DNA of 64,000 bases from Acidiphilium sp. 37-60-79. Lineage in GTDB: Bacteria > Pseudomonadota > Alphaproteobacteria > Acetobacterales > Acetobacteraceae. The notes below the pieces were generated by a model, which was not told the DNA's origin, did no database searches, and was given only the letters and a program-made list of their open reading frames with translations. This document shows positions 18,531 through 27,505 of the stretch, piece after piece (position 1 is the stretch's first letter; every line of letters begins with the position of its first letter). Location: NCBI GenBank assembly GCA_002279355.1, contig NCBV01000002.1, forward strand, positions 1 to 64,000, read 5' to 3'. A program made the position numbers and the translations under genes.

Positions 18531-19543
18531 TGGCGCGGCTACGGCTGGACCATGCGCGACCAACCTTCTTGCCGATTGCGCCCCGTGGCTTGGTGTCCGA
18601 TCAGATCGTATTCGGATTGTCGCGCGCGCCGTTCGGCGGGCAGCGCCTTGCCCGCAGCGCCGGTGTGGCAACCGAGATTTATGAGCCAGGCCTTGTGGTG
18701 CCAAACCCATTCGCCGTGAGAGCTTTGGACCCGGCAACCCAAGCGGATGCCGATTGGGCTGAATCGCCGGTGGCCACCGCTGCGCCGATCGCCTCGGGAG
18801 CCGCAATATCGTTAGGGCGATTTTTGACCGAGGGATTGGCCATCGCGCTATTGCAGCGTGATGTGATTGGCGTGGTGCCGCTCATCGGCGCGGGACCAAC
18901 GCCTGCGCAGCGTGCTGCGCTGGATGCGTTGGATCTGGCGAGCGATTTCATCGCGATTGATCGAGCCACGCGGGTGCGGCGCATGATCGTTACCCAGCGC
19001 GAATCGGGGGCAATCAATGGACGTGTCCCGCCGGTTCATGCGGATCGTTTCATGCGGGTGGCTATCGAAGCGCTACGATTCGCGGTCGAACCCTATGAAA
19101 TCAGCTCACAAATTGCATTGCGCCGACCGCGGCCAATCGCCGATTATGATGTAGCCAATCGGCTGAGTTTTGATAGCTGGCTGGCGAGCATGGGGGTGGT
19201 GACGATCGATCCGACGGCCATGCGGATTGGTGCCAGTGATTTGGGGCTGCTCGATCTCGCAGCGGCTTTAGCCGGGGCGCGCTGTGTGGTGATTGACGAC
19301 CCCAGCCAAGCCGGTTTGCTGGGTTTTTGTGACCCTGGCACTAAGGTTGTCGAGATTGCGGTCGATGGCTGGACCGATCCACGCATTGCCGCGATGTGTC
19401 TGGTATTTGCGTTGGACTGGCGCGTTGTGCTGTGCGCCGCCCCTGCCTATTCGGTTTCCCAGCCTGTGCCATTGGGCAGTACGTCGTTGTTGCGCACCGA
19501 AATCGACATTGCTGGCGTCGCGATGGCGCTCGACGTTTCTTGA
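18530..19543 (+). CDS. GT61-like (DUF563) protein, diverged copy 2
   Basis: A 337-residue protein that shares with the preceding gene the C-terminal block LLGFCDPGTKVVEI (copy 1 has LVGFCDPGTAILEL) and the following W-T-x(n)-FxLxW pattern, so the two are tandem paralogues. In this copy the conserved IGPSGAAL segment before that block is replaced by VIDDPSQAG, losing the Gly-Ala motif, which may mean altered or lost catalysis. It starts on the overlapping TAATG and is translationally coupled to copy 1. I do not recognise any other domain. Possibly a partner or pseudo-enzyme of copy 1. Confidence 0.6.
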   Translation: MARLRLDHARPTFLPIAPRGLVSDQIVFGLSRAPFGGQRLARSAGVATEIYEPGLVVPNPFAVRALDPATQADADWAESPVATAAPIASGAAISLGRFLTEGLAIALLQRDVIGVVPLIGAGPTPAQRAALDALDLASDFIAIDRATRVRRMIVTQRESGAINGRVPPVHADRFMRVAIEALRFAVEPYEISSQIALRRPRPIADYDVANRLSFDSWLASMGVVTIDPTAMRIGASDLGLLDLAAALAGARCVVIDDPSQAGLLGFCDPGTKVVEIAVDGWTDPRIAAMCLVFALDWRVVLCAAPAYSVSQPVPLGSTSLLRTEIDIAGVAMALDVS

Positions 19544-19568
19544 CTTTGCGACGCGCTTTCCTGATATA
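19540..19568 (+). promoter_or_regulatory. Candidate sigma-70 promoter for the helicase gene
   Basis: TTGACT (19540-19545) is separated by 17 bp from GATATA (19563-19568). The -35 matches the consensus in five of six positions; the -10 is weaker. It begins inside the last codons of the upstream gene and would give a leader of about 55-60 nt before the helicase TTG start at 19633. Confidence 0.35.
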
Positions 19569-19632
19569 GGAAGGGACCGTAGCACTTGGCGCAGGATTGC
19601 GTGTGGCTGCGCGAAACCCTTGACCGAATTGG

Positions 19633-21279
19633 TTGTTCGATTTGTCCGATACCCAGGATGTTAACCCTGATTTTGCCGATCCTTCGGCCGATGAAGCGCC
19701 CGTGAATGGCTTCGCGGAACTAGGCTTGTCCCCTGAAATTCTCCAGGCTCTTGAAGAAAAAGGCTATACCGCCCCCACCCCGATACAGGCACAGGCGATT
19801 CCGACCGTGCTCATGGGGCGCGACGTGATGGCCTGCGCGCAAACAGGGACCGGCAAGACCGCAAGTTTTACCCTGCCCCTACTGGATATTTTGTCCGGCT
19901 CACGCGCTCGCGCCCGGATGCCGCGCTCCTTGATTCTCGAGCCGACCCGCGAATTGGCGCTTCAGGTCGCTGAGAATTTTGTGCAATACGGCAAGCACCT
20001 TAAATTGAATCACGCGTTGCTGATCGGCGGCGAAAGCATGGCCGATCAGAAAGATGTGCTGACCAAGGGCGTTGATGTGCTGATCGCGACCCCCGGTCGG
20101 TTGATCGATTTGTTCGAGCGCGGCGGATTGCTCCTCTCGGATGTGCGTGTGTTGGTGATCGATGAAGCGGATCGAATGCTCGATATGGGGTTCATTCCCG
20201 ATATTGAGCGGATTGTCGCATTGCTGCCGGTGTTGCGCCAAACCTTGTTTTTCTCGGCCACCATGGCGCCAGAAATCAAGCGCCTTGCCGATGCGTTCTT
20301 GACCAATCCGCGTGAAATTACCGTCTCAAAACCAGCGACGGTTGCGACCACGATTACCGAGGCGATGGCGCTGGTGGCGACGCATGACAAGCGCGAGGCG
20401 CTGCGCCGGTTGATCCGGTCGGAAGATGTGCAGAACGCGTTGATTTTTTGCAATCGGAAACGTGATGTCGATATTTTACATAAATCGCTGACGCGACACC
20501 AATTTTCTGCTGGCGCTCTGCATGGCGACATGCCGCAATCGGCGCGCTTTGCGACGCTGGAAGCGTTCAAAGCCAATACGATCCGATTGCTGGTCTGTTC
20601 GGACGTCGCTGCCCGTGGTTTGGATATTGGCGGTTTGAGTCATGTGTTCAACTTTGATGTGCCGCATCATGCTGAGGATTATGTGCATCGGATTGGCCGC
20701 ACCGGCCGCGCTGGACGTGAGGGGCGGGCCTTGACCATCGCCTCGCCGGAGGATCGGCTGGCCATCGCGGCAATCGAAAAACTGACAGGTCATGCCATCC
20801 CCCCAATGCAGATTGAAGGGCTTGATCCCGTCGATTGGGCGGAAGAGGATGGCCGCCGTCGACGCGGCGGGCGGGGCAAGGCCGCACCAGCGGTCGCACC
20901 CAAGCGCGCAGCGAAAGCTGAGGTGACGGAGCCTATCATCGAGGCAACACAGCAGCCGATATCGGAGACCGAGATTGGGTCGACGGCAACTGATCCGTCG
21001 CGCGGACGCGGACGGGTGCGCGGCGGTAGTCGGCGCACTGCACGACCGGGAAGCCCAGCACGTGGGCCATCAGAGCGTGCCGAACAACCACTGGTTCCTC
21101 AAGCTACTGGTGATCATGGCGCTATCGGAACGGTGCGTGGGTTTGGCAATGAGGTGCCAGCCTTCATGCTGATCGCCCGCAGGCCCGGCCCAAGGCCGGA
21201 TTTTAGTGTGACGAGCACGGAGGATGCGTCTGACGATGATGTTCATCCGAATGATGAGGGAACGGAGATTGCCGCATGA
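19633..21279 (+). CDS. DEAD-box ATP-dependent RNA helicase (RhlE-like)
   Basis: A 548-residue protein with the full helicase core: the Q motif around [14 protein letters not shown] (about residues 47-60), AQTGTGKT (motif I), PTRELALQ (Ia), DEAD at about 175-178 in [16 protein letters not shown] (III), and [10 protein letters not shown] (VI). A basic, low-complexity tail after about residue 400, rich in Arg, Gly and Ala (for example [12 protein letters not shown]), resembles the RNA-binding tails of RhlE-type helicases. A stop codon lies 9 nt upstream (19621-19623), so translation must start at TTG 19633 or at a later codon such as the GTG before NGFAELGL. Likely role: RNA remodelling in ribosome assembly or decay. 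The stop overlaps the next start (ATGA). Confidence 0.92.
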   Translation: MFDLSDTQDVNPDFADPSADEAPVNGFAELGLSPEILQALEEKGYTAPTPIQAQAIPTVLMGRDVMACAQTGTGKTASFTLPLLDILSGSRARARMPRSLILEPTRELALQVAENFVQYGKHLKLNHALLIGGESMADQKDVLTKGVDVLIATPGRLIDLFERGGLLLSDVRVLVIDEADRMLDMGFIPDIERIVALLPVLRQTLFFSATMAPEIKRLADAFLTNPREITVSKPATVATTITEAMALVATHDKREALRRLIRSEDVQNALIFCNRKRDVDILHKSLTRHQFSAGALHGDMPQSARFATLEAFKANTIRLLVCSDVAARGLDIGGLSHVFNFDVPHHAEDYVHRIGRTGRAGREGRALTIASPEDRLAIAAIEKLTGHAIPPMQIEGLDPVDWAEEDGRRRRGGRGKAAPAVAPKRAAKAEVTEPIIEATQQPISETEIGSTATDPSRGRGRVRGGSRRTARPGSPARGPSERAEQPLVPQATGDHGAIGTVRGFGNEVPAFMLIARRPGPRPDFSVTSTEDASDDDVHPNDEGTEIAA

Positions 21280-22493
21280 ATAAAATTGATCCGTCGTTGC
21301 AAAGTCATACCACCCATAAAGGTGGTTTCGCGCCGTTTGATTGGGCAGATGCGCTCAATTTTGATGGGCAGCTGTCCGAGGATGAACGTGCGATTCGCGA
21401 TGCGGCGCATGAATATTGCCAGGGCCAACTATTTCCCCGTGTGCTGAAGGCGTTTCGCGAGGAAAAATTTGATCGGGCGATCGTATCCGAGATGGGGCAA
21501 ATGGGCTTTCTGGGCGCCACCTTGTCGACCCATGGCTGTGCTGACGCCTCCTATGTCGCCTATGGTTTGATCGCGCGCGAGTTGGAGCGGGTTGATAGTG
21601 GCTATCGGTCAGTGTTTTCGGTGCAATCCTCGCTGGTGATGTATCCGATTTCCGCCTTTGGATCGGAGGCACAAAAGGACAAATATCTGCCGAAATTGCG
21701 CACAGGCGAATGGGTCGGCTGCTTTGGCTTGACCGAACCGGATGCCGGATCAGACCCCGGATCAATGCGCACCAAGGCAACACCCGTGGATGGTGGGTAT
21801 GTTCTCAACGGATCAAAAACCTGGATCAGCAACGCGCCGATCGCCGATATGGCGCTGGTATGGGCTAAGGACGAAACGGGGACCATTCGGGGCTTCTTGG
21901 TCGATCGTGGCTCCAAAGGGTTGGAGACGCCGAAAATCGAGGGTAAATTTTCGCTTCGTGCCTCGATTACCGGCATGTTGATGCTGCAAGACGTATTTGT
22001 GCCCGCGGATCATGTGCTCCCTGGTGTCAAAGGGCTCCGTGGACCATTCTCCTGCTTAAATAATGCGCGCTATGGTATCGCCTGGGGGGCGATGGGTGCG
22101 GCCGAGTTCTGCTGGCATGCCGCGCGCCAATATACCCTGGACCGGCAAATGTTCGGGCGTCCCCTCGCAGCAACGCAATTGGTGCAAAAAAAGCTCGCGG
22201 ATATGCAGACCGAGATATCTTTGGGCTTGCAAGGTGCGTTGCGGCTTGGAAGGCTGCTTGATGTGGGGAAGGCGGCGCCAGAAATGATTTCCCTCATGAA
22301 GCGCAATAATTGCGGTAAGGCGTTGGATGTTGCGCGGGTGTCGCGTGATATGCATGGCGGCAACGGGATCGTCGATGAATATCACGTGATCCGGCATATG
22401 ATGAATTTGGAGACAGTGAACACCTATGAAGGCGCCCATGACGTGCACGCCTTGATCCTCGGCCGTGCTCAGACCGGGATCTCGGCTTTTTAA
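21276..22493 (+). CDS. gcdH: Glutaryl-CoA dehydrogenase (acyl-CoA dehydrogenase family)
   Basis: A 405-residue flavoprotein that oxidises and decarboxylates glutaryl-CoA to crotonyl-CoA in lysine, tryptophan and aromatic degradation. The N-terminal [17 protein letters not shown], the FAD/substrate block [32 protein letters not shown], and the C-terminal [20 protein letters not shown] with the catalytic Glu are specific for glutaryl-CoA dehydrogenases. The ATG overlaps the helicase stop by four bases, so it is in an unusual helicase-dehydrogenase operon. Electrons would go to electron-transfer flavoprotein, not encoded here. Confidence 0.92.
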   Translation: MNKIDPSLQSHTTHKGGFAPFDWADALNFDGQLSEDERAIRDAAHEYCQGQLFPRVLKAFREEKFDRAIVSEMGQMGFLGATLSTHGCADASYVAYGLIARELERVDSGYRSVFSVQSSLVMYPISAFGSEAQKDKYLPKLRTGEWVGCFGLTEPDAGSDPGSMRTKATPVDGGYVLNGSKTWISNAPIADMALVWAKDETGTIRGFLVDRGSKGLETPKIEGKFSLRASITGMLMLQDVFVPADHVLPGVKGLRGPFSCLNNARYGIAWGAMGAAEFCWHAARQYTLDRQMFGRPLAATQLVQKKLADMQTEISLGLQGALRLGRLLDVGKAAPEMISLMKRNNCGKALDVARVSRDMHGGNGIVDEYHVIRHMMNLETVNTYEGAHDVHALILGRAQTGISAF

Positions 22494-22920
22494 TCTTGGG
22501 TTCGGCGTTTGCCGATTGTCATATTTGGCCTGCATGTCTGGGTTTTTTGTCGTTAAATAGCAGGCCAGTAGCCGACGACGTTGACGCAGGTTTTTTCTTT
22601 GGTTTGCCGGGTAAGTTTGTACCTTTTGATCGAATAAATGATGATCAGAGTAAGTGCGGTCAGATTCGGTTATCCGGCCTCCGGGAGCGATATTTTTTGA
22701 TTTCAACCCGTTTATTAACTTGATGTTTGGCTCGATAGATTTATAACGTTTCGTCTGTGGTTTAGATGTTTTTCACTTTTGATGTGCCGGAAATTTTTTA
22801 GAATTTTCTAAAAATTTTTTGTTTGCGGTGGCTTTGGCGATGAACATAGCATCTGGCGTAAGAAAATTTTAGGTTTCGTTGCGCTTCGATTGTCGTTGAT
22901 TTATTTGGAGGATTGAGAGT
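22494..22920. other. AT-rich intergenic region with long palindrome
   Basis: A 427-bp gap without a credible gene, clearly richer in A and T than its surroundings. It holds a near-perfect palindrome at 22791-22817: AAATTTTTTAGAA, a 2-nt loop, then TTCTAAAAATTT, with one base bulged. This may be a terminator-like hairpin after gcdH or a binding site. A GGAGGA ribosome binding site for the next gene lies at about 22906-22911. No promoter can be named with confidence. Confidence 0.5.
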
Positions 22921-25356
22921 TTGGTTCCGCTTCACCATAAAGCTGGAATGGAAAAGAATTCCACCAAGCTCACGGGGTGGTTCAGTCCCGTTATCATCCC
23001 GATTGAATTTTTACCCCGCGCGAAGATCATTCATCTCGATAATTGGGCAAAAAACAGCTTTTTAATAACGCTGCCAGGCTTGCTTGTAGCGTCCATGCTG
23101 CTGTGGCAATCTGATGGATCGTTGCAATATCAATATGTATTGTTTTGCTTTGCAGCGATTGTGCTAGCTTATGCGTTTCATGTCGCCCTAGCAGATTGGT
23201 GGCTGACCAGAACCGATAAATTGGTCAATCTTGCGCGTGCACGGCGGTTGGTTTTCTTCGGGCGGTTGGGGTTGTCTGTCTCGTGGGCGTTGTTGTTTAA
23301 CATTGCGATACGCACTGGCGGTCATAGCGCTTCCATTATTATTATTGGAACCGAAATTGCGCTCATGGCGTCGACCGTATCGGTCGGCCCATTGACCTAT
23401 GGTCTTGCTGCATTGATCCCTTTGGTCATCGGCGCCCTGACATCGGTCGGCCCTGGTTCGCCCGCATTTTCGCCCATCGTGTTCATCAGTATCTCGGTTT
23501 ATGGAACCTATACATTTTATTCGTCGTTTTTTTTGAATCGCAAAATGATCACTGAAACCCTGACCACCATTCGACTGGAACAAACCAATGAGACGATCAG
23601 GATTCTGCTCCGCGACTTCGAAGAAAGTGCGAGTGACTGGCTATGGGAAGTCGATGCCGCCTTTAATCTGAAGGCCATTTCGCCGCGCTTTGCCGAGGTC
23701 GCGCAACGTGATCCCGCAACAATGGCGGGGCCGCTGATTGATGTGCTGCGCGGTGAGGGGCCGCCTGACCCTGGTTCGATCAAAGACCCCTTGGCACCGC
23801 TGCTTGATCAATTTGCCGTGCTCGCGCCAGTGCGTGATCTTGTGGTGCCGATCATCGTTGGTGGTGAGCGGCGCTGGTGGTCATTGACCGGCAAGCCGAT
23901 ATTTGAAGGACCAAACCAGCGGTTCGCCGGCTATCGTGGTGTTGGTTCGGATGTAACAGCTAGCCATCAAGCGCGTGAGCAAAATGCCTATCTCGCTAGG
24001 CACGATGCGCTGACCGGGCTTGCTAACCGGGTAGCATTCACCACTGCTCTTGAACGGGCACTCAGCATGGGCCGCGGTGCTCTGCTGAGCCTCGATCTCG
24101 ACGCGTTCAAAGCGGTAAACGATCGATTTGGCCATTCGATGGGAGATCTAGTGCTCAGCGCGGTGGCGCACCGGATCAGGGGCGCAATTCGAGATGGTGA
24201 TGTTGCAGCGCGGCTTGGTGGTGATGAATTCGCGATTTTGCTCGGTGCAGACGACGAAAATGAAGTGCTCGCAGTGGCTCGGCGGATCGTTAATCTGCTT
24301 GGTCGGTCGTTCAAGTTTGACGGCATAACGGTCGAAATCGGCACATCAATTGGGATCACCCTAGTCCAAACTGTGGCGAGATCGGTGCGCGCTGGCGCGA
24401 CCGCGTTCGATGATGAAACCGGAATCGAAATGTTGATTAAGCAAGCGGATTTGGCTTTGTATCAAGCCAAGGCGGACGGGCGCGGCACTTGGCGGTTTTT
24501 CAACGATGAAATGCATCGCGATGTTGATCGGCGGCGTCATCTCCAGCGAGATTTGCGAAACGCCATCGGCGCCGGAGTTTTGGCGGTACGGTTTCAGCCA
24601 GTCGTCGGCTTGGCTCGCCGCGATATGACAGCGGTAGAGGCGGTGCTGCATTGGCCGCAGCAAGCCGCTAACCAAGTGGAGCCATCTGACTTGTTTGCCG
24701 TCGGCGAACAGATAGGCATGGCCAATATCATCGCGGAACTGATGCTCAATGAGAGCCTTGCTTGCGGGCGGGTGTTACCGTCCACGATTCGAGTTGGCCT
24801 CGATATCGTGCCTAGCTTGTTGTTTGATCGAGGCAAGATTGCCAACTTGATCGATATTTTAGCAAAATCCGGGGTTAAATCTGACCGTCTCGAGTTTGAA
24901 ATAACCGAAGCCGCGCTGATCAATGGTGGGGACAAATGCTTAGAGCATTTGCGGCAGTTACGCAGTTTTGGCTGTCGCACTGCGATTGATCATTTTGGCC
25001 TAGGGGCGACGTCCTTGGCAAAGCTGCATGAAATTCCCTTTAATCGGCTGAAAATTCATGGTAATTTTGCGGCTCGAGCTGAAGTCGATCCGAGAGCTGT
25101 ATCGATGCTGCGCGCGATGATCGATATGGCCCATGCATTGGGTCTGTTGGTTACGGCGGATGGGGTTATGAACGAAGCGCAGGTTTCGTTGCTGAGCGAT
25201 CTAGGGTGCGATGAGGCGCAGGGACCGTTTTTTGCCCCCCCCCCTGCCCACCGCAGAAATCCTAACTTTCCCCGCTTTGAAAATCGCGCGGTTCGTGCCC
25301 CGCAGTCAGCACTTGGGCTGACTGCACCCACGCTACATAGTCAGCACTTGGGCTGA
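22921..25356 (+). CDS. Membrane PAS-GGDEF-EAL protein (diguanylate cyclase with degenerate EAL)
   Basis: An 811-residue protein. Hydrophobic helices lie at about residues 45-200, a PAS-like domain at about 235-355 (DWLWEVD...GYRGVGSDVT), GGDEF at about 360-530 and EAL at about 545-790. The cyclase site LGGDEF is intact, with an RxxD inhibitory site (RDGD) five residues before it, so c-di-GMP synthesis is likely. The EAL domain is degenerate: EAL is EAV, the DDFG motif is DHFG, KID is KIH and AEG is ADG, so phosphodiesterase activity is doubtful. It starts at a TTG with a strong GGAGGA site; an ATG at 22948 is the alternative. A C10 tract at 25235-25244 shifts the frame near the end, and the last residues are encoded by the 35-bp repeats. 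Confidence 0.9.
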   Translation: MVPLHHKAGMEKNSTKLTGWFSPVIIPIEFLPRAKIIHLDNWAKNSFLITLPGLLVASMLLWQSDGSLQYQYVLFCFAAIVLAYAFHVALADWWLTRTDKLVNLARARRLVFFGRLGLSVSWALLFNIAIRTGGHSASIIIIGTEIALMASTVSVGPLTYGLAALIPLVIGALTSVGPGSPAFSPIVFISISVYGTYTFYSSFFLNRKMITETLTTIRLEQTNETIRILLRDFEESASDWLWEVDAAFNLKAISPRFAEVAQRDPATMAGPLIDVLRGEGPPDPGSIKDPLAPLLDQFAVLAPVRDLVVPIIVGGERRWWSLTGKPIFEGPNQRFAGYRGVGSDVTASHQAREQNAYLARHDALTGLANRVAFTTALERALSMGRGALLSLDLDAFKAVNDRFGHSMGDLVLSAVAHRIRGAIRDGDVAARLGGDEFAILLGADDENEVLAVARRIVNLLGRSFKFDGITVEIGTSIGITLVQTVARSVRAGATAFDDETGIEMLIKQADLALYQAKADGRGTWRFFNDEMHRDVDRRRHLQRDLRNAIGAGVLAVRFQPVVGLARRDMTAVEAVLHWPQQAANQVEPSDLFAVGEQIGMANIIAELMLNESLACGRVLPSTIRVGLDIVPSLLFDRGKIANLIDILAKSGVKSDRLEFEITEAALINGGDKCLEHLRQLRSFGCRTAIDHFGLGATSLAKLHEIPFNRLKIHGNFAARAEVDPRAVSMLRAMIDMAHALGLLVTADGVMNEAQVSLLSDLGCDEAQGPFFAPPPAHRRNPNFPRFENRAVRAPQSALGLTAPTLHSQHLG

Positions 25357-25394
25357 CTGCACCCACGCTACAAAGTCAGCACTTGGGCTGACTG
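25304..25394. repeat. 35-bp tandem repeat, 2.6 copies, with internal hairpins
   Basis: Units start at 25304, 25339 and 25374; the first two are complete and the third stops after 21 bp. Each unit begins with AGTCAGC, a 6-nt loop and GCTGACT, a perfect 7-bp inverted repeat, followed by about 15 bp (GCACCCACGCTACA plus one variable base). The array starts in the coding end of the GGDEF-EAL gene and stops 15 bp before the convergent ilvD stop codon. It may act as a terminator for both genes or be an expanded palindromic element. I saw no other copy in the window. Confidence 0.9.
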
Positions 25395-25408
25395 GTCGCG
25401 ACCAAGCT

Positions 25409-27265
25409 TTACGAATTTTTTCGGCGCATCTGCGTCACATCCCGCACCGCACCGCGAGCCGCACTTGTCGTCAGCGCAGCATAGGCTTGCAACGCGGGCG
25501 ATACATTGCGTGGGCGGGGTCTTGGCATGAACGCATCGGTCCCGCGCGCGGTCATTGCGGCGCGGCGTTGTGCGAGCACAGTTGGTTCAACCAGCACATT
25601 GATGCTGCGTGCCGGAATATCAATCGCGATCATATCGCCCGGCTCGATCAGCGCGATTGCGCCACCCTCGGCGGCTTCCGGCGAGATATGCCCGATCGAT
25701 AGGCCGGATGTTCCGCCGGAGAACCGCCCATCGGTGATGAGCGCGCACGCTTTGCCAAGGCCCTTTGATTTGAGATAGCTCGTTGGATACAGCATTTCCT
25801 GCATCCCTGGCCCCCCTTTCGGGCCCTCATAGGTGATCACGACCACATCGCCAGGCTTGACCTGATCTCCCAAAATCGCGGCAACTGCCGCCTCCTGGCT
25901 TTCAAAAATGCGTGCGGGGCCCTGGAACTGCAAACTACCGGCATCAACGCCAGCAGTTTTCACAATCGCCCCGTCTTCGGCAATATTGCCATAGAGCACC
26001 GCAAGGCCGCCATCGACGCTGAACGCGTGGGCGATATCACGAATAACGCCCTTGCTGCGGTCCGTATCGAGGCTGTCATAGCGGCGCGATTGGCTGAATG
26101 CTTGGGTGGTCCGCACGCCGCCGGGGGCGGCGGCGAACAGGGTGGTTGCGGCTTCGCGCCCGTTGGTTACGTCCCACTGGGCAAGTGCCTCGCCAAGACT
26201 CGCCGCATGCACGGTCGGGCAGTCGCGATCGAGCAATCCGCCGCGGTCCAACTCGGCAAGAATACCCATGATACCTCCGGCGCGATGCACATCTTCCATA
26301 TGCACATCGGGCACCGAAGGCGAGACTTTGCAAAGGTTAGGCACGCGGCGCGACAGTCGGTCGATATCCGCCATGGTGAAATCATGCCCCGCTTCATGAG
26401 AAGCCGCGAGCAGATGCAGCACCGTGTTGGTCGATCCTCCCATCGCGATATCGAGCGACATCGCATTTTCAAAGGCCCGCTTGCTCGCAATGGCGCGCGG
26501 CAGCACGTTCGCATCATCCTGCTCGTAATAGCGCCGCGCCAGATCAACGATTTGCCAGCCCGCTTCAACGAATAATTTCCGCCGATCCGCATGGGTTGCC
26601 AGCAGTGAGCCATTGCCCGGCAATCCAAGCCCCAAGGCTTCGACCAAACAATTCATCGAATTAGCGGTAAACATGCCCGAGCAGGAGCCGCAGGTTGGGC
26701 AGGCGGAGCGTTCCATCACCGCCGCTTGCTCATCCGTCTGGGTCGGGTCCGCAGCGCTCACCATGGCGGTGATCAGATCAACCGCACGGGTTTCCCCGGC
26801 GGCCACATATTTGCCGGCCTCCATGGGGCCACCGGAGACAAAAATAGTCGGGATGTTCAGGCGCAACGCCGCCATCAGCATGCCGGGCGTAATTTTATCG
26901 CAGTTGGAAATACAAACCAGCGCATCGGCACAATGCGCATTGACCATATATTCGACGGAATCGGCGATCAATTCGCGCGAGGGGAGAGAATATAGCATGC
27001 CATCATGGCCCATCGCGATGCCATCATCCACCGCAATCGTATTGAATTCGCGCCCGACCCCGCCAGCAGCGGCGATTTCTGCCGCCACCAACTGGCCCAT
27101 ATCCTTCAAATGCACATGGCCGGGTACGAATTGGGTGAAGGAATTCGCGATGGCGATAATCGATTTACCGAAATCGCCATCGCCCATGCCGGTCGCCCGC
27201 CAAAGCGCGCGCGCGCCAGCCATATTGCGGCCATGGGTGGTGGTACGAGAACGATAATGCGGCAT
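25409..27265 (-). CDS. ilvD: Dihydroxy-acid dehydratase
   Basis: A 618-residue Fe-S dehydratase that converts 2,3-dihydroxy-isovalerate (and methylvalerate) to the 2-keto acids of valine, isoleucine and leucine synthesis. The N-terminal [19 protein letters not shown] and the cluster-ligand blocks [12 protein letters not shown] (Cys near 122) and [18 protein letters not shown] (Cys near 195) are diagnostic, as is [19 protein letters not shown] near the end. Full length, typical of the E. coli-type enzymes. It is last in a long minus-strand run, 30 nt after a ribbon-helix-helix gene. There is no room for an attenuator leader in that gap. Confidence 0.96.
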   Translation of the reverse strand: MPHYRSRTTTHGRNMAGARALWRATGMGDGDFGKSIIAIANSFTQFVPGHVHLKDMGQLVAAEIAAAGGVGREFNTIAVDDGIAMGHDGMLYSLPSRELIADSVEYMVNAHCADALVCISNCDKITPGMLMAALRLNIPTIFVSGGPMEAGKYVAAGETRAVDLITAMVSAADPTQTDEQAAVMERSACPTCGSCSGMFTANSMNCLVEALGLGLPGNGSLLATHADRRKLFVEAGWQIVDLARRYYEQDDANVLPRAIASKRAFENAMSLDIAMGGSTNTVLHLLAASHEAGHDFTMADIDRLSRRVPNLCKVSPSVPDVHMEDVHRAGGIMGILAELDRGGLLDRDCPTVHAASLGEALAQWDVTNGREAATTLFAAAPGGVRTTQAFSQSRRYDSLDTDRSKGVIRDIAHAFSVDGGLAVLYGNIAEDGAIVKTAGVDAGSLQFQGPARIFESQEAAVAAILGDQVKPGDVVVITYEGPKGGPGMQEMLYPTSYLKSKGLGKACALITDGRFSGGTSGLSIGHISPEAAEGGAIALIEPGDMIAIDIPARSINVLVEPTVLAQRRAAMTARGTDAFMPRPRPRNVSPALQAYAALTTSAARGAVRDVTQMRRKNS

Positions 27266-27295
27266 CGGCGACTTCCTTGATTGATTTGGAACAGT

Positions 27296-27502
27296 TTACA
27301 CCGGACGATGATGCAGCGCAAAGACTCGCAAAGCCGAGGCCAGTTTTTGCTCAGGGACGCGGATCGCATCGATATCGGCGATCAAACGCGTGAGCGGCAT
27401 GGCCCGTGCTGCCGCTATAGCGGTGAGCACGAACCAGAAATCAGGCTCAAGGGCGATCGAGGTGCGATGCCCGGCGAGGCTCAGACTGCGTTTTTCCAGC
27501 AT
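27296..27502 (-). CDS. Ribbon-helix-helix domain protein
   Basis: A 68-residue protein resembling the small RHH_4-type (PF13467-like) DNA-binding proteins of Alphaproteobacteria. It has KRSLSLAGHRTSIALEPDFW (the strand with a positively charged start and the GHRTSI block), then a helix-turn-helix stretch LTRLIADIDAIRV, and ends with SALRVFALHH. Such proteins bind DNA as dimers through the N-terminal strand; the target is unknown. It sits 3 nt after the hpnN stop and 30 nt before ilvD, so it is co-transcribed with both. It is easy to miss because of its size. Confidence 0.8.
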   Translation of the reverse strand: MLEKRSLSLAGHRTSIALEPDFWFVLTAIAAARAMPLTRLIADIDAIRVPEQKLASALRVFALHHRPV

Positions 27503-27505
27503 CGA

